From contig NZ_JABMKW010000020.1 of assembly GCF_013204795.1 (NCBI RefSeq), positions 1,612,001-1,676,000 of the forward strand: a stretch of 64,000 nucleotides of DNA, written 5' to 3'. The notes under the pieces are model-generated. The model was not told where the DNA came from. It ran no database searches and saw only the letters and a list, made by a program, of their open reading frames with translations. Of the stretch, positions 34,302-43,067 are shown piece by piece. How positions within the stretch are numbered: position 1 is the first letter of the stretch; each line of letters begins with the position of its first letter. The stretch is from Pedobacter panaciterrae (lineage in GTDB: Bacteria; Bacteroidota; Bacteroidia; Sphingobacteriales; Sphingobacteriaceae). Both the position numbers and the translations under genes were made by a program.

Positions 34302-34613
34302 TTATAAACTGATACCAGAAATCTGGATTTTGGTGAAATACTGACGGTGACCGTTTTTCTTTTTGTAACCTTTTCTACGTTTCTTTTTGAAAACGATTAC
34401 CTTATCACCTTTTAAATGAGACACGATTTTAGCTGAAACTGAAGCACCTTTCAATGTAGGAGCTCCTACAGAGATTTTACCACCATCTTCAACCAACAAT
34501 ACATTGTCAAATTCAATACTAGCGCCTTCATCTCCTTGTAAACGGTGTACAAAAAGGTGCTGGTCTTTTGCAACTTTGAATTGCTGTCCTGCTATATTTA
34601 CTATTGCGTACAT
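34302..34613 (-). CDS. rplU: 50S ribosomal protein L21
   Basis: This 103-residue protein starts MYAIVNIAGQQFKVAKDQHLFVHRL and ends GYKKKNGHRQYFTKIQISGI, with the signature VIVFKKKRRKGYKKKNGHRQ near the end. It binds 23S rRNA in the large subunit. It precedes rpmA on the same strand, the arrangement conserved in most bacteria. The 81 bases upstream, before the preceding gene, contain the likely promoter, with no obvious leader structure. Confidence 0.97.
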   Translation of the reverse strand: MYAIVNIAGQQFKVAKDQHLFVHRLQGDEGASIEFDNVLLVEDGGKISVGAPTLKGASVSAKIVSHLKGDKVIVFKKKRRKGYKKKNGHRQYFTKIQISGISL

Positions 34614-34694
34614 TGTTAAATATTTATTATTTTAAATTGTTTATTTTTATCGAGGTGCAAATATAGAATTAATTTTTCTAAATCCACAACAGAA

Positions 34695-35207
34695 TTACTT
34701 TTTATTCCCGTAACGTTCTTCAGCGTCATTTATACTTTGTCCAATAAGCTTTTGCATTTGAGCTGCAACATCTCTCAGCTTAGGTATTTCGTTATAATCA
34801 GTCAAATAAATCACTTTCTTTGACTTTGTTTTGTAATTGAACTGGATCTCATAACGCAGTATCTTAGGCGAATTTAAGTCAGACCCGTTATTTGCAATCA
34901 CACCTGGAAAATTCCACAAACCCAATTCATTTGCTTTGCTGTGCAAATAGATCATGTCATTTTTTCTAAGCTTCACATGGGTCTTAACCAGCGAGTCTTT
35001 ATCATCAAGGTATTGATAATCGCCTGTAGCAGAATTATAACTATTGGCAAGGGTTTTCCCTACTCCCCATTTGTATTCAAATGAAACAAAGTCTGCCGAC
35101 CTGAAAGGGGCATTCTTTATCATTGGGGTATAATATACAATGCAATAAATCAAGAATGGCACCACAATACTTAGTGCTAAAAAAATCTTTTTTCCTTTGT
35201 TAGTCAT
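34695..35207 (-). CDS. Membrane-anchored protein of unknown function
   Basis: The product has 170 residues. A single N-terminal hydrophobic segment (IFLALSIVVPFLIYCIVYYTPM, about residues 9-30) acts as a signal anchor. The rest is soluble and probably periplasmic, with a pattern of strands (FVSFEYKWGVG, TGDYQYLDDKDSLVKTHVKLRKND, LRYEIQFNYKTKSKKVIYLTD) and a C-terminal helix. No lipobox is present. The gene starts 3 bases after the stop of the symporter gene, so they are likely co-transcribed. I do not recognise a family. Confidence 0.7.
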   Translation of the reverse strand: MTNKGKKIFLALSIVVPFLIYCIVYYTPMIKNAPFRSADFVSFEYKWGVGKTLANSYNSATGDYQYLDDKDSLVKTHVKLRKNDMIYLHSKANELGLWNFPGVIANNGSDLNSPKILRYEIQFNYKTKSKKVIYLTDYNEIPKLRDVAAQMQKLIGQSINDAEERYGNKK

Positions 35208-35210
35208 AAA

Positions 35211-36638
35211 TTAAGCTTCTATTGGTGCTTCATAGTCAGGATTATATTCACCCTCCCATTTTGCAATCACTACTGTTGCTAAACAGTTTCCTATTACGTT
35301 TAATGATGTTCTACCCATATCCATCAACTCATCTATCCCTAAAATTGCGGCTATAATAAATGTTGGAAGACCAAACTGATCTGCAGTAGCTATTAAAATA
35401 ATTAGAGATGCTCTTGGTATTGCAGCCACTCCTTTACTGGTAATCATAAGCGTAAAAACAATCAATAACTGATCGCCAAATGACAAATGCATTCCTGCAG
35501 CCTGGGCTACAAAGATAGCAGCTAATGAAAGGTATAATGTTGTTCCATCTAAGTTAAAACTGTAACCAGTTGGAATTACAAATGATACAATTTTACGCGG
35601 AACTCCAAATTTTTCCATTGCACTCATTGCTTTAGGCAACGCTGCATCAGAACTGGTTGTAGCAAAAGCAATAGATACCGGTTCTTTTATTGCATTGATA
35701 AACTTCCGTATAGGTAATTTAATATATAAAGCTATAGGCAGTAATACAATAAGAATGAAAGCCAGCAATGCCGCATACAAGGTTGCCACCAGCATAAATA
35801 AATGCTTTAAGATATCTACTCCCATATGACCAACTGTGTAAGCCATAGCCGCCCCTACTCCAATTGGGGCAAAATACATGATCACATTTGTGAACTTAAA
35901 CATGGTTTCAGATAAGCTTTCACAAAAATCAACCATAGGCTTTCGCTTCTTTTCGTCTACCATAGCTAAACCGATACCGAAGATCACAGAAAAGATCACG
36001 ATCTGTAAAATCTGAGCGTCATAGATAGATTTCGCTATATTCTCAGGGAAAACGTTTCTAAAAAAGGCAAGTGTTTTATACAACCAATGTATGCTGTGTG
36101 GTAAACTCTGCAGAATGCTTTCATCAGTCAAATCCTTCACGGGTTTCGGCAATTCGTTATGAGGCATATTTTCAATATTAACCCCTACTCCAGCCTGCGA
36201 AATATTAATTGCTGCCAATCCAATAAATAATGCCATTGTGGTGGCGCAATAGAAGTACAGCATAGATTTCCAGGCCATTCGGCCCACTTGTTTCAAGTCA
36301 GAATGACCAGCAATACCATAAACCAGGGTTGCAAATAATATTGGACCAACTATAGTTTTTACGAGTTTAATAAAACCTTTGCTTAGTGGTTGTAATGCTA
36401 TAGCTACATGCGGATAATCTATCCCAATAAAAACTCCTAAAATCATACAGACCAATATCCAGGTAGTTAGATTCTTTTTAATAACGGCATAAACAAACAG
36501 CTCCGCTGCAAGAATCCAACGCACTGCCATCATTATGTTATCTGGAACGGCAACAATGTCAAAATCTTTCAAAACTCCGAGCAAAGTAGCAATTGTAATA
36601 AATATCAACGTAATTAGCCCGATGCGGTTTTGTTTCAT
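35211..36638 (-). CDS. Dicarboxylate/amino acid:cation symporter (DAACS family)
   Basis: This 475-residue membrane transporter has about nine helices and two re-entrant hairpins. Family signatures are GPILFATLVYGIAGHSDLKQVGR, the Ser-rich hairpin AFATTSSDAALPKAM, and the motif GYSFNLDGTTLYLSLAAIFVAQA, and RASLIILIATADQFGLP with ELMDMGRTSLNVIGNCLATVVIAKWEGE. It imports glutamate, aspartate or C4-dicarboxylates with Na+ or H+. The length is slightly above the 430 of GltP. The following gene encodes a small membrane-anchored protein 3 bases away. Confidence 0.93.
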   Translation of the reverse strand: MKQNRIGLITLIFITIATLLGVLKDFDIVAVPDNIMMAVRWILAAELFVYAVIKKNLTTWILVCMILGVFIGIDYPHVAIALQPLSKGFIKLVKTIVGPILFATLVYGIAGHSDLKQVGRMAWKSMLYFYCATTMALFIGLAAINISQAGVGVNIENMPHNELPKPVKDLTDESILQSLPHSIHWLYKTLAFFRNVFPENIAKSIYDAQILQIVIFSVIFGIGLAMVDEKKRKPMVDFCESLSETMFKFTNVIMYFAPIGVGAAMAYTVGHMGVDILKHLFMLVATLYAALLAFILIVLLPIALYIKLPIRKFINAIKEPVSIAFATTSSDAALPKAMSAMEKFGVPRKIVSFVIPTGYSFNLDGTTLYLSLAAIFVAQAAGMHLSFGDQLLIVFTLMITSKGVAAIPRASLIILIATADQFGLPTFIIAAILGIDELMDMGRTSLNVIGNCLATVVIAKWEGEYNPDYEAPIEA

Positions 36639-36709
36639 AAATTAGTTTTTAGTGGCAACAAAAGTAATTAATTGTGGTAAGCCCGCAAACATTTATTATT
36701 TTTGATACC

Positions 36710-36740
36710 GCAACCTGTTGTAACAATTAAAGATTACAAC
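36710..36740 (+). promoter_or_regulatory. Possible ECF-type promoter/operator before the sigma gene
   Basis: GCAACC (36710-36715) resembles the AAC-containing -35 box of ECF sigma factors, and GTTGTAA/TTACAAC (36717-36723, 36734-36740) form a short inverted repeat. A -10 box is not clear. Autoregulation is a guess. Confidence 0.3.
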
Positions 36741-36767
36741 GATCAAACTACCATCAGCCGTTAATTA

Positions 36768-37265
36768 ATGGAACAAAAGGATCAGTTATTTAAGCAAATT
36801 TTCGACACAAACTCCAAGAAAATCTTCCATTTATGTTATGGTTATACTGGCGACGAAGACTCGGCAAATGATCTTCTTCAGGAAACATTTTTAAAAGTTT
36901 GGCAGAATTTAGATAAGTTCCGTAATAAATCTTTGATTTCGACATGGATCTACCGTATCGCAGTCAATACTTGCTTAACCTATTTAAGATCAGAAAAAAG
37001 ACAGGCAAAAGATGAGCTTACAGACAATATTATCGAAAACAGGCCAGAGGAATTGTCGGAAAAAAACGAACAGGTTGCACTACTTTACAAGTCAATATCA
37101 AAATTAGAAGAAAACGATCGCCTCATAATTACAATGGTACTCGACGAACTACCTTACAATGAAATAGCCGATATATCTGGCATCAGTGAAGGGAATCTAA
37201 GAGTAAAAATTCATCGCATTAAACAAAAACTTACAGAACTATACAATCAACATGCAAGAATTTGA
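36768..37265 (+). CDS. ECF-type RNA polymerase sigma factor
   Basis: The protein has 165 residues. Region 2 is at residues 10-75 (IFDTNSKKIFHLCYGYTGDEDSANDLLQETFLKVWQNLDKFRNKSLISTWIYRIAVNTCL), and region 4 at 105-160 (YKSISKLEENDRLIITMVLDELPYNEIADISGISEGNLRVKIHRIKQKL). There is no region 3 or C-terminal extension. The following gene overlaps by 14 bases and encodes a membrane protein, the typical position of an anti-sigma factor. It probably directs a small envelope stress regulon. Confidence 0.93.
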   Translation: MEQKDQLFKQIFDTNSKKIFHLCYGYTGDEDSANDLLQETFLKVWQNLDKFRNKSLISTWIYRIAVNTCLTYLRSEKRQAKDELTDNIIENRPEELSEKNEQVALLYKSISKLEENDRLIITMVLDELPYNEIADISGISEGNLRVKIHRIKQKLTELYNQHARI

Positions 37266-37851
37266 TCATATACAATCGCTTTGGCAATCACATTCAGTGG
37301 AGGTAAAAATCTCTTCTGAGGAAATGCTTTCGCAGGCAAAAAAAGAAGTATCGGGCATCAAAACAAGGTCACTATTGAACATTGCCGGAATGTTGATTTC
37401 TTTTGCATCTCTTGTTGCTCTTTTAATATTTTATCCATTCACATCCTGGACAACACCTGCCGGTTTAGGCATCATTATTATAGCAATAGCTGTATCTACC
37501 TTTATTCTATACAAGGATTACAAAATAATATCGAGGAATGATTTCACCCAACATCCCAATGAATTTTTATCGCAATTAAAGATCTATCAGTTAAATAAAT
37601 TCTCTATATACAACAAGCTATATTGGTTTTATGCTGCAGCAATATGCCTTGGTTTTGTCCTTTATTTCTACGAAATGCTCGACAACCTGGAATTATGGTT
37701 TCAGATCGGAATAACCTCCTTCTCTGTTTTCTGGATGGCATTATGTGCAACCTTTTTGCGCAAAGCTTATTTAAAAAGAGAGAAAGAGCGCTTGGATCTT
37801 TTAATAGAGAAGTTTGAACGTATTAGCAGCCAGTTCAAAGAGCAGCCATAA
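37252..37851 (+). CDS. Membrane protein, possible anti-sigma partner
   Basis: The protein has 199 residues. A cytoplasmic head of about 40 residues (MQEFDHIQSLWQSHSVEVKISSEEMLSQAKKEV) is followed by two close membrane segments (SLLNIAGMLISFASLVALLIFYPF, PAGLGIIIIAIAVSTFILY) and two more (LYWFYAAAICLGFVLYFYEML, FQIGITSFSVFWMALCATF). The C-terminus is charged and helical. The position, overlapping the ECF sigma gene, suggests an anti-sigma factor, but no zinc-finger HxxxCxxC motif is present and the four-segment layout is unusual. A hairpin terminator follows. Confidence 0.7.
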   Translation: MQEFDHIQSLWQSHSVEVKISSEEMLSQAKKEVSGIKTRSLLNIAGMLISFASLVALLIFYPFTSWTTPAGLGIIIIAIAVSTFILYKDYKIISRNDFTQHPNEFLSQLKIYQLNKFSIYNKLYWFYAAAICLGFVLYFYEMLDNLELWFQIGITSFSVFWMALCATFLRKAYLKREKERLDLLIEKFERISSQFKEQP

Positions 37852-37886
37852 AAAAAGTCATCCTACCTATCGGATGACTTCTATTA
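37850..37886 (+). terminator. Terminator of the ECF sigma operon
   Basis: AAGTCATCC (37855-37863) and GGATGACTT (37872-37880) form a 9-bp stem with an 8-base loop, just after the stop codon. A-run and CTATTATT flank it. Confidence 0.7.
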
Positions 37887-37991
37887 TTAACTAACCCAAA
37901 TTTAAATTTATCCAAACTTATTGCCGGGCTTCCTGGTTCAAATATAGGTTTAGGACTTAATGGTGAATAAGCGAAACTCACCAATTCTTTT

Positions 37992-38426
37992 TTAGCCATT
38001 AAATCTGTGGATCTGACTTATTTTCCAAATCCCGTTTTGGTCTTTTACAACAGTTACATAGTTCTCTTGCGTAAACAATGGATATTTAAAATCTACCCTT
38101 ACCATCACTACGCAATCACTAGTTGATAAGATCTCGAAATTGGAGGTACAGTTTAATGTAATGTCGCCTCTTCTTTTATAAAAGTCTACCAGGTCCCTTT
38201 TGTTTTGTTCTACAATTTTGCCCTGCCTGGTTATTTTTAGCACAGCCTCGTTATCCATCACCTGATTAAGTAATGCCGCGTTACAATGAACATTCGCGTC
38301 AATGTAAGCTTCTATTACAGAGCTTGATTTTAAATTCACACTTGCCACTGGTTTATCAGTATCAGCAGATGCAAAAGTGAAGGAGATACTCAGTATCGCC
38401 ATACACAATAGAATTTTTCTTTTCAT
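37992..38426 (-). CDS. Secreted NTF2-like (SnoaL/DUF4440-type) protein
   Basis: The ATG that reads MKRKILLCM gives 144 residues; two codons earlier is an alternative. A signal peptide (ILLCMAILSISFTFASA) is followed by the cone-shaped fold of the NTF2-like superfamily, recognised from VIEAYIDANVHCNAALLNQVMDNEAVLKI, DLVDFYKRRGDITLNC and VVMVRVDFKYPLFTQENYVTVVKDQNGIWKISQIH. In Bacteroidota similar proteins are annotated as putative lumazine-binding or DUF4440. Function unknown; a ligand-binding or steroid isomerase-like pocket is possible. The adjacent AraC gene on the same strand lies 66 bases upstream. Confidence 0.7.
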   Translation of the reverse strand: MKRKILLCMAILSISFTFASADTDKPVASVNLKSSSVIEAYIDANVHCNAALLNQVMDNEAVLKITRQGKIVEQNKRDLVDFYKRRGDITLNCTSNFEILSTSDCVVMVRVDFKYPLFTQENYVTVVKDQNGIWKISQIHRFNG

Positions 38427-38492
38427 AACCATTTTTAAAAAAAATTAAACTAAACACATATCGTACTCTAAAAGCATCGTATACGGTACAGA

Positions 38493-39347
38493 TTACCTGT
38501 ACTGGCCGGGAGTAACGTTAAATGAACTTCTAAATAACCTGATAAAGGAACTTGGGCATTCAAAGCCCACCCTATCTACAATCTCACTAACCGGATAATC
38601 CGTATTTCTTAAGTAGTATTTGGCTTGCTGAAGTCTGAATGTTGTTAAAAACTGGTGTGGCGACTGCTGATAAGCTTGTTTAAAAGTTCTAAGTAAATGG
38701 TTTATCGACAAACAAGCCATCTGTGCGATATCATCCAGTCGGATGTTCTTATTGTAATTGCTAATGATATAATCCTTAGCCATAGACAGGCGTCTTAATA
38801 TTTCAGATTTGGTAACATGACTAAGGAACTTTAATGATGCAGTTCGGTTTACCACTTCAGTGTTGTATATGCTGTAATAATTTAACAAACAATCATGCAA
38901 ACAATCATTCAAAAGTAATTGGTTGGTTGTGTTGCTATTGATAAGCCCTGCAAGATTTAGCAGGTTATCTTTTAATGCGCCCTGCAAAGGATAAATAGAC
39001 TCTACAAAAACCGGGTTCTCATATTTATAATCAAATGGGTTATCCAGTAAAACAGCGCCACTTTTTCTGGAATATTCGAAATCCTGAACGAAACGCGGAT
39101 CAAAGAAAACAGATAGTGCATTTACCGGTATTGCTGAATCAATTCTGCTGGAATAATTTGTATGATTATTTAAAAATATAAAGTTTTCCGGATGCAATCG
39201 CAACTCCCTTTTGTTTACTTTATAGTCCGCAGCGCCATTAAATACCATATTAATGGAATACTTTCCTGTTAAACCAGTAAAGCTGCTGGTACAAGAATTT
39301 TGACTTATAATTTCATTATCACCAACAAGTATTCTACTACTACTCAT
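38493..39347 (-). CDS. AraC family transcriptional regulator
   Basis: The ATG at 39347 gives 284 residues; a GTG codon just before it is also possible. The N-terminal 170 residues are a beta-rich ligand-sensing part (RELRLHPENFIFLNNHTNYSSRIDSAIPVN is typical of exoenzyme-type sensors). The C-terminal 100 residues contain two helix-turn-helix motifs: IRLDDIAQMACLSINHLLRTFKQAYQQSPHQFL and YPVSEIVDRVGFECPSSFIRLFRSSFNVTPGQYR. It is divergent from the Reg_prop kinase gene with a perfect inverted repeat between them. Confidence 0.9.
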   Translation of the reverse strand: MSSSRILVGDNEIISQNSCTSSFTGLTGKYSINMVFNGAADYKVNKRELRLHPENFIFLNNHTNYSSRIDSAIPVNALSVFFDPRFVQDFEYSRKSGAVLLDNPFDYKYENPVFVESIYPLQGALKDNLLNLAGLINSNTTNQLLLNDCLHDCLLNYYSIYNTEVVNRTASLKFLSHVTKSEILRRLSMAKDYIISNYNKNIRLDDIAQMACLSINHLLRTFKQAYQQSPHQFLTTFRLQQAKYYLRNTDYPVSEIVDRVGFECPSSFIRLFRSSFNVTPGQYR

Positions 39348-39437
39348 CACAATTAAATTAGCGTGTTTAACTCAAATCAGTCAACTTGAATGCTCAAAGT
39401 TTCTAATCAAAATTAAACCGGGATATCGTGTTTCTTT

Positions 39438-39492
39438 TCACCCCTGAAGGGGTATTTTGAGGTAAATGAAAAAAATACCCCTTCAGGGGTGA
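39438..39492. promoter_or_regulatory. Perfect 21-bp inverted repeat between divergent genes
   Basis: The arms 39438-39458 and 39472-39492 are exact complements around 13 bases. Each arm contains CCCCTGAAGGGG or its complement, itself nearly palindromic. It ends 8 bases before the TTG start of the kinase gene. Since both genes point away from it, it is not a terminator; an operator or a mobile palindrome fits better. Confidence 0.65.
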
Positions 39493-39500
39493 TTTTTTAA

Positions 39501-42440
39501 TTGTATATTGATAAATATATTTACAATCGGATTAACCTTGTATTTCCGTATCAAGTGGGCAAAAAGATATTGTTACTTTTTCTCATCCTTTTCAGCTATT
39601 GTCTCGATGGTTTTTCCCAGCGGTATAACTTTGAACAATATGACATAGAGGATGGGCTAACGCAATCGCAGGTAACTGCTATTACGCAGGACAACAAGCG
39701 TCGCTTGTGGATTTCGACTCTTGGAGGGCTCAGCTGTTTTAATGGCAAACAGTTTACCGATTACACCAAAATACGTGGTCTAAGCAGTAATTTCATTCTT
39801 GCACTGGCATCAGGAAAAAAGGATGAAATATGGATAGGATCTGCCAAAGGTTTATCAAAATACGATGGCAAGGGTTTCAGCAATTCGGCTGATACGAAAA
39901 AATGGGTTGGTGCACTAGCCACCGATAAAAATGGAACTACCTACTGTATAAAAGCCAAACGCTTATACAACGCCAACAAAGATCAACTAATAACCATTTC
40001 AAATGATACTACCGAAATAGTTACGGCTCTTAAAACAGACTATTCAGGTAACATATGGGTAGCTGTTCATGGGAAGGGATTGTATCAACTTGAAAAGGGT
40101 AAATGGAAATTATGGCCATTAGATGAAAAAATAAAGATCCTAATAGTTACCAATATTTTAGTAGACAAGCTTAATAAAGGAAAAGTATGGCTTTTAACTC
40201 CCGAAGGGATCTATGTTGCCCAGAACAATAACATTAATAAAGTCTATAACGAAATTACGAGTAAATGCAATGCCATAGCACAGGATGGGAAAGGATCAAT
40301 ATGGATAGGTACAAACAAGGGTGCCTACTACATTACTCCTGCCAGCGTTATCCATTTCAATTCCCAGAATGGGTTCACAGACAATGTTGTTAATGAGATA
40401 TTTAAAGACGTCGAGAATAACATCTGGCTTGGCACAGATGGCTCTGGCCTATTCAGGTTTACCAATAACAGCTATGTAACATTCGACGAAACACAAGGAA
40501 TAGAAAGTCGAATTGTAATGGCCATCGCCAACGGCCCTACTCCAGGATCAATATGGTTGGGCTCATATGGTGGCTTATATGAGTACAAACAGAATCAAAA
40601 GATAACAAACGTTAAAATACCATCTCAAAATCCGGACTCCTACCGTATTAATTTCTTATATAACGACCATAAAAACAACCTTTGGGTAGGCACTCCCGGT
40701 GGTGGTCTCTGGAAACACAACGGCAAGCGCCTGGAACGTATGGATACGGATAATTGGCATATAGCGTACAATGCAATGATTGAGGATAGCGGTGGCACCA
40801 TATGGTTATCAACCAATCATGGATGCTTAACCTTTGATGTTAACAGCAGAAAATTTACCAGAATTACCCAACAGTTTGGTGGTGGATTAATGGAATTGGC
40901 GCGCGACTCAATAATTTTAGGCACTCAGGATGGCGCGTGGTTAGTTGCCAACAAGAAAATGCTCACCCCTTTAAAGATTAAAGGCTTATCGGGTTCTAAC
41001 ATACTCTGCATGCTTAAATACAAGGACTATGTGCTTTTCGGAACTGCAGATTACGGCTTAGTGATCTGGAACATTAAGACCGGGGCAACAAAATCTTTAA
41101 ATACCAAGTCGGGTCTTGCATCTGATCACATCTATAGCTTGTTAGAAGATAAAAAGGGCATAATATGGGTTGGAACCGGAAGAGGCATTGATAGAATTGA
41201 TCCTAAAAACTTTACAATTATACCACCGCAAAGCGAGGATGAACTGCTGGTAGAATGCAATCAGAATGCCATACTTCAACACAACAACAATGTATGGATC
41301 GGCACTACCAAAGGAGTTATTGTTTATGGAGTAAATCCTAATCCAGAGAAAAAAGTAAGTCCATATATCTACATCAATTCGGTAAATGTAACCCCAAATT
41401 ACAAACCAAAATATGTTGAAGGTGTGCTTACGCTACCCTATAATCACAACCGCATTAATATCAGTTATACTGGAATTTATCTGAAAAATCCCGATGCTGT
41501 AATGTACCAATATCGACTTATAGGATTAGATAACAAATTCAGCCAGCCAAGCAGTAATTCATCTATGAATTTCACGGCTATCCCTCCCGGAAAATACACT
41601 TTCCAAGTAAAAGTGATTTCCAAAGACGGGCTTTTTTCAGTTAATACGGCTTCAGTTGTATTTGAAATACTGCCGGCATACTATCAAACGTCTCTTTTTA
41701 AGTTCTTTATTGTGATACTTATTATCCTGCTGATATTATTTATAGTGTACATCATCTTGATGCTCAATGAACGTAGACGCAAATTAAGACTAAAAATAAA
41801 GCTGGAGGAACAATTTAAGATCAGAAAACAAACTGCCGAAGATTTTCATGATGACCTGGGCAACAAGCTAACCAGAATAACAGTTCTTTCGGAAGTATTG
41901 GGTAGCATGATCGATAAAGATGATACCGAAAAAAGGAATATCTTAAAAAAGATCCGTTGCAATGTTGACGAACTGTATAATGGAACCAAAGATATATTAT
42001 GGTCTTTAAATCCAAAAAATGATTCCTTAGAACAGGTATTAAACCACATTAAAGATTTCGGTCAGGAAATGGTTAATGAAACTCCTATTCTCTTTAAATT
42101 TGATATAGATCTCAATAACAAATACACCAAATTATCATTAGATATGAGCCGAAACATATTGATGATTTTTAAGGAGTCTATACATAACTCACTGAAACAT
42201 GCCAAAGCCAGGGTGATAAATTTTGAGGCCAAATTAAACAACGGCATGCTGTTGATCACCCTTCAGGACGATGGAATCGGCTTTGATGTAGCACACGCTA
42301 AAGATGGGCATGGCATGAACAATATGTATGTTAGGGCAAAAAGAATAAATGCCGATTTAAAGATCATTTCTAATGACAATGGTACCAGTGTATTGTTACT
42401 TGTTAATTTTTCGACCCTAAAACATTTTAAAGATGCCTAA
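39501..42440 (+). CDS. Reg_prop/Y_Y_Y sensor histidine kinase (HisKA_3 type)
   Basis: The TTG start gives 979 residues; a TTG 12 codons later is an alternative, and both precede the signal peptide LLLFLILFSYCLDGFSQ. Residues 45-640 are a periplasmic two-bladed propeller array of Reg_prop repeats (GLTQSQVTAITQDNKRRLWIST, GLSSNFILALASGKKDEIWIGS and many more with W-I/V-G-T). A Y_Y_Y domain follows (YQYRLIGLDNKFSQPSSN), then one membrane helix (FKFFIVILIILLILFIVYIILML). The cytoplasmic part has a HisKA_3 box (EDFHDDLGNKLTRITVLSEVL) and an ATPase domain (FKESIHNSLKHAKA, GHGMNNMYVRA). It overlaps its LuxR-type regulator by 8 bases. Ligand unknown. Confidence 0.92.
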   Translation: MYIDKYIYNRINLVFPYQVGKKILLLFLILFSYCLDGFSQRYNFEQYDIEDGLTQSQVTAITQDNKRRLWISTLGGLSCFNGKQFTDYTKIRGLSSNFILALASGKKDEIWIGSAKGLSKYDGKGFSNSADTKKWVGALATDKNGTTYCIKAKRLYNANKDQLITISNDTTEIVTALKTDYSGNIWVAVHGKGLYQLEKGKWKLWPLDEKIKILIVTNILVDKLNKGKVWLLTPEGIYVAQNNNINKVYNEITSKCNAIAQDGKGSIWIGTNKGAYYITPASVIHFNSQNGFTDNVVNEIFKDVENNIWLGTDGSGLFRFTNNSYVTFDETQGIESRIVMAIANGPTPGSIWLGSYGGLYEYKQNQKITNVKIPSQNPDSYRINFLYNDHKNNLWVGTPGGGLWKHNGKRLERMDTDNWHIAYNAMIEDSGGTIWLSTNHGCLTFDVNSRKFTRITQQFGGGLMELARDSIILGTQDGAWLVANKKMLTPLKIKGLSGSNILCMLKYKDYVLFGTADYGLVIWNIKTGATKSLNTKSGLASDHIYSLLEDKKGIIWVGTGRGIDRIDPKNFTIIPPQSEDELLVECNQNAILQHNNNVWIGTTKGVIVYGVNPNPEKKVSPYIYINSVNVTPNYKPKYVEGVLTLPYNHNRINISYTGIYLKNPDAVMYQYRLIGLDNKFSQPSSNSSMNFTAIPPGKYTFQVKVISKDGLFSVNTASVVFEILPAYYQTSLFKFFIVILIILLILFIVYIILMLNERRRKLRLKIKLEEQFKIRKQTAEDFHDDLGNKLTRITVLSEVLGSMIDKDDTEKRNILKKIRCNVDELYNGTKDILWSLNPKNDSLEQVLNHIKDFGQEMVNETPILFKFDIDLNNKYTKLSLDMSRNILMIFKESIHNSLKHAKARVINFEAKLNNGMLLITLQDDGIGFDVAHAKDGHGMNNMYVRAKRINADLKIISNDNGTSVLLLVNFSTLKHFKDA

Positions 42441-43065
42441 TCAAGAAGCCGCAAGAATTGTAATTATTGAAGATGATAAAACCATCAGAGAAGGCTACCA
42501 CTACCTGATAGACAATACCTCTCCATATACCGTGGTAAATGCTTATCCTTCATTTGATGTTGCAAAGCTTAAAATTGCAAAAGACAACCCGGATGTGATC
42601 ATATTGGATATACAGCTGCCCGGTACAAGCGGCATTGACGCTTTACCGCAACTAAAAAAGATGCTGCCTGATGTTTACATCATTATGCTTACTGTTTATG
42701 AAACCGAAAAAATAATACTGGATGCATTGGCAAATGGTGCTTCAGGATACTTTACCAAGAATACACCTTCATCAAAAATAATCGACGCAATTAAAGAGGT
42801 AATGCATGGCGGCGGCCCCATGAGCCCAGATGTTTCAAAGAAAGTAATTATGTCTCTTCAAAAAAACCAGCATTCGCCGCTTACCAAAAGAGAAACACAG
42901 ATACTGGAATTAATAGCCGAAGGCAAAGATCGTGGCCAGATCGCCAATCAGTTATTTATAGATGTAGAAACGGTTAAAACCCATGTAAAGAACATTTACA
43001 TTAAGTTAGACGTCAACTCGAAAGCTGACGCCATAAATGTGGCAAGAACCAATAAGCTGATATAA
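42433..43065 (+). CDS. NarL/LuxR family response regulator
   Basis: The product has 210 residues. The receiver (1-120) has the acidic pair EDDK at 13-16, phospho-acceptor Asp59 (VIILDIQLPG), Thr in IIMLTVYE and Lys in GYFTKNTP. The C-terminal GerE-type helix-turn-helix is SPLTKRETQILELIAEGKDRGQIANQLFIDVETVKTHVKNIYIKL. It is the partner of the Reg_prop kinase, and the 8-base overlap couples their translation. A hairpin after it was not seen; the next gene converges with 2 bases between stops. Confidence 0.94.
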   Translation: MPNQEAARIVIIEDDKTIREGYHYLIDNTSPYTVVNAYPSFDVAKLKIAKDNPDVIILDIQLPGTSGIDALPQLKKMLPDVYIIMLTVYETEKIILDALANGASGYFTKNTPSSKIIDAIKEVMHGGGPMSPDVSKKVIMSLQKNQHSPLTKRETQILELIAEGKDRGQIANQLFIDVETVKTHVKNIYIKLDVNSKADAINVARTNKLI

Positions 43066-43067
43066 GC

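Noticed and set aside
39420..39500. Transcription terminator at the AraC/kinase boundary
   Set aside because: The flanking genes are divergent, so the hairpin does not follow the end of any gene.
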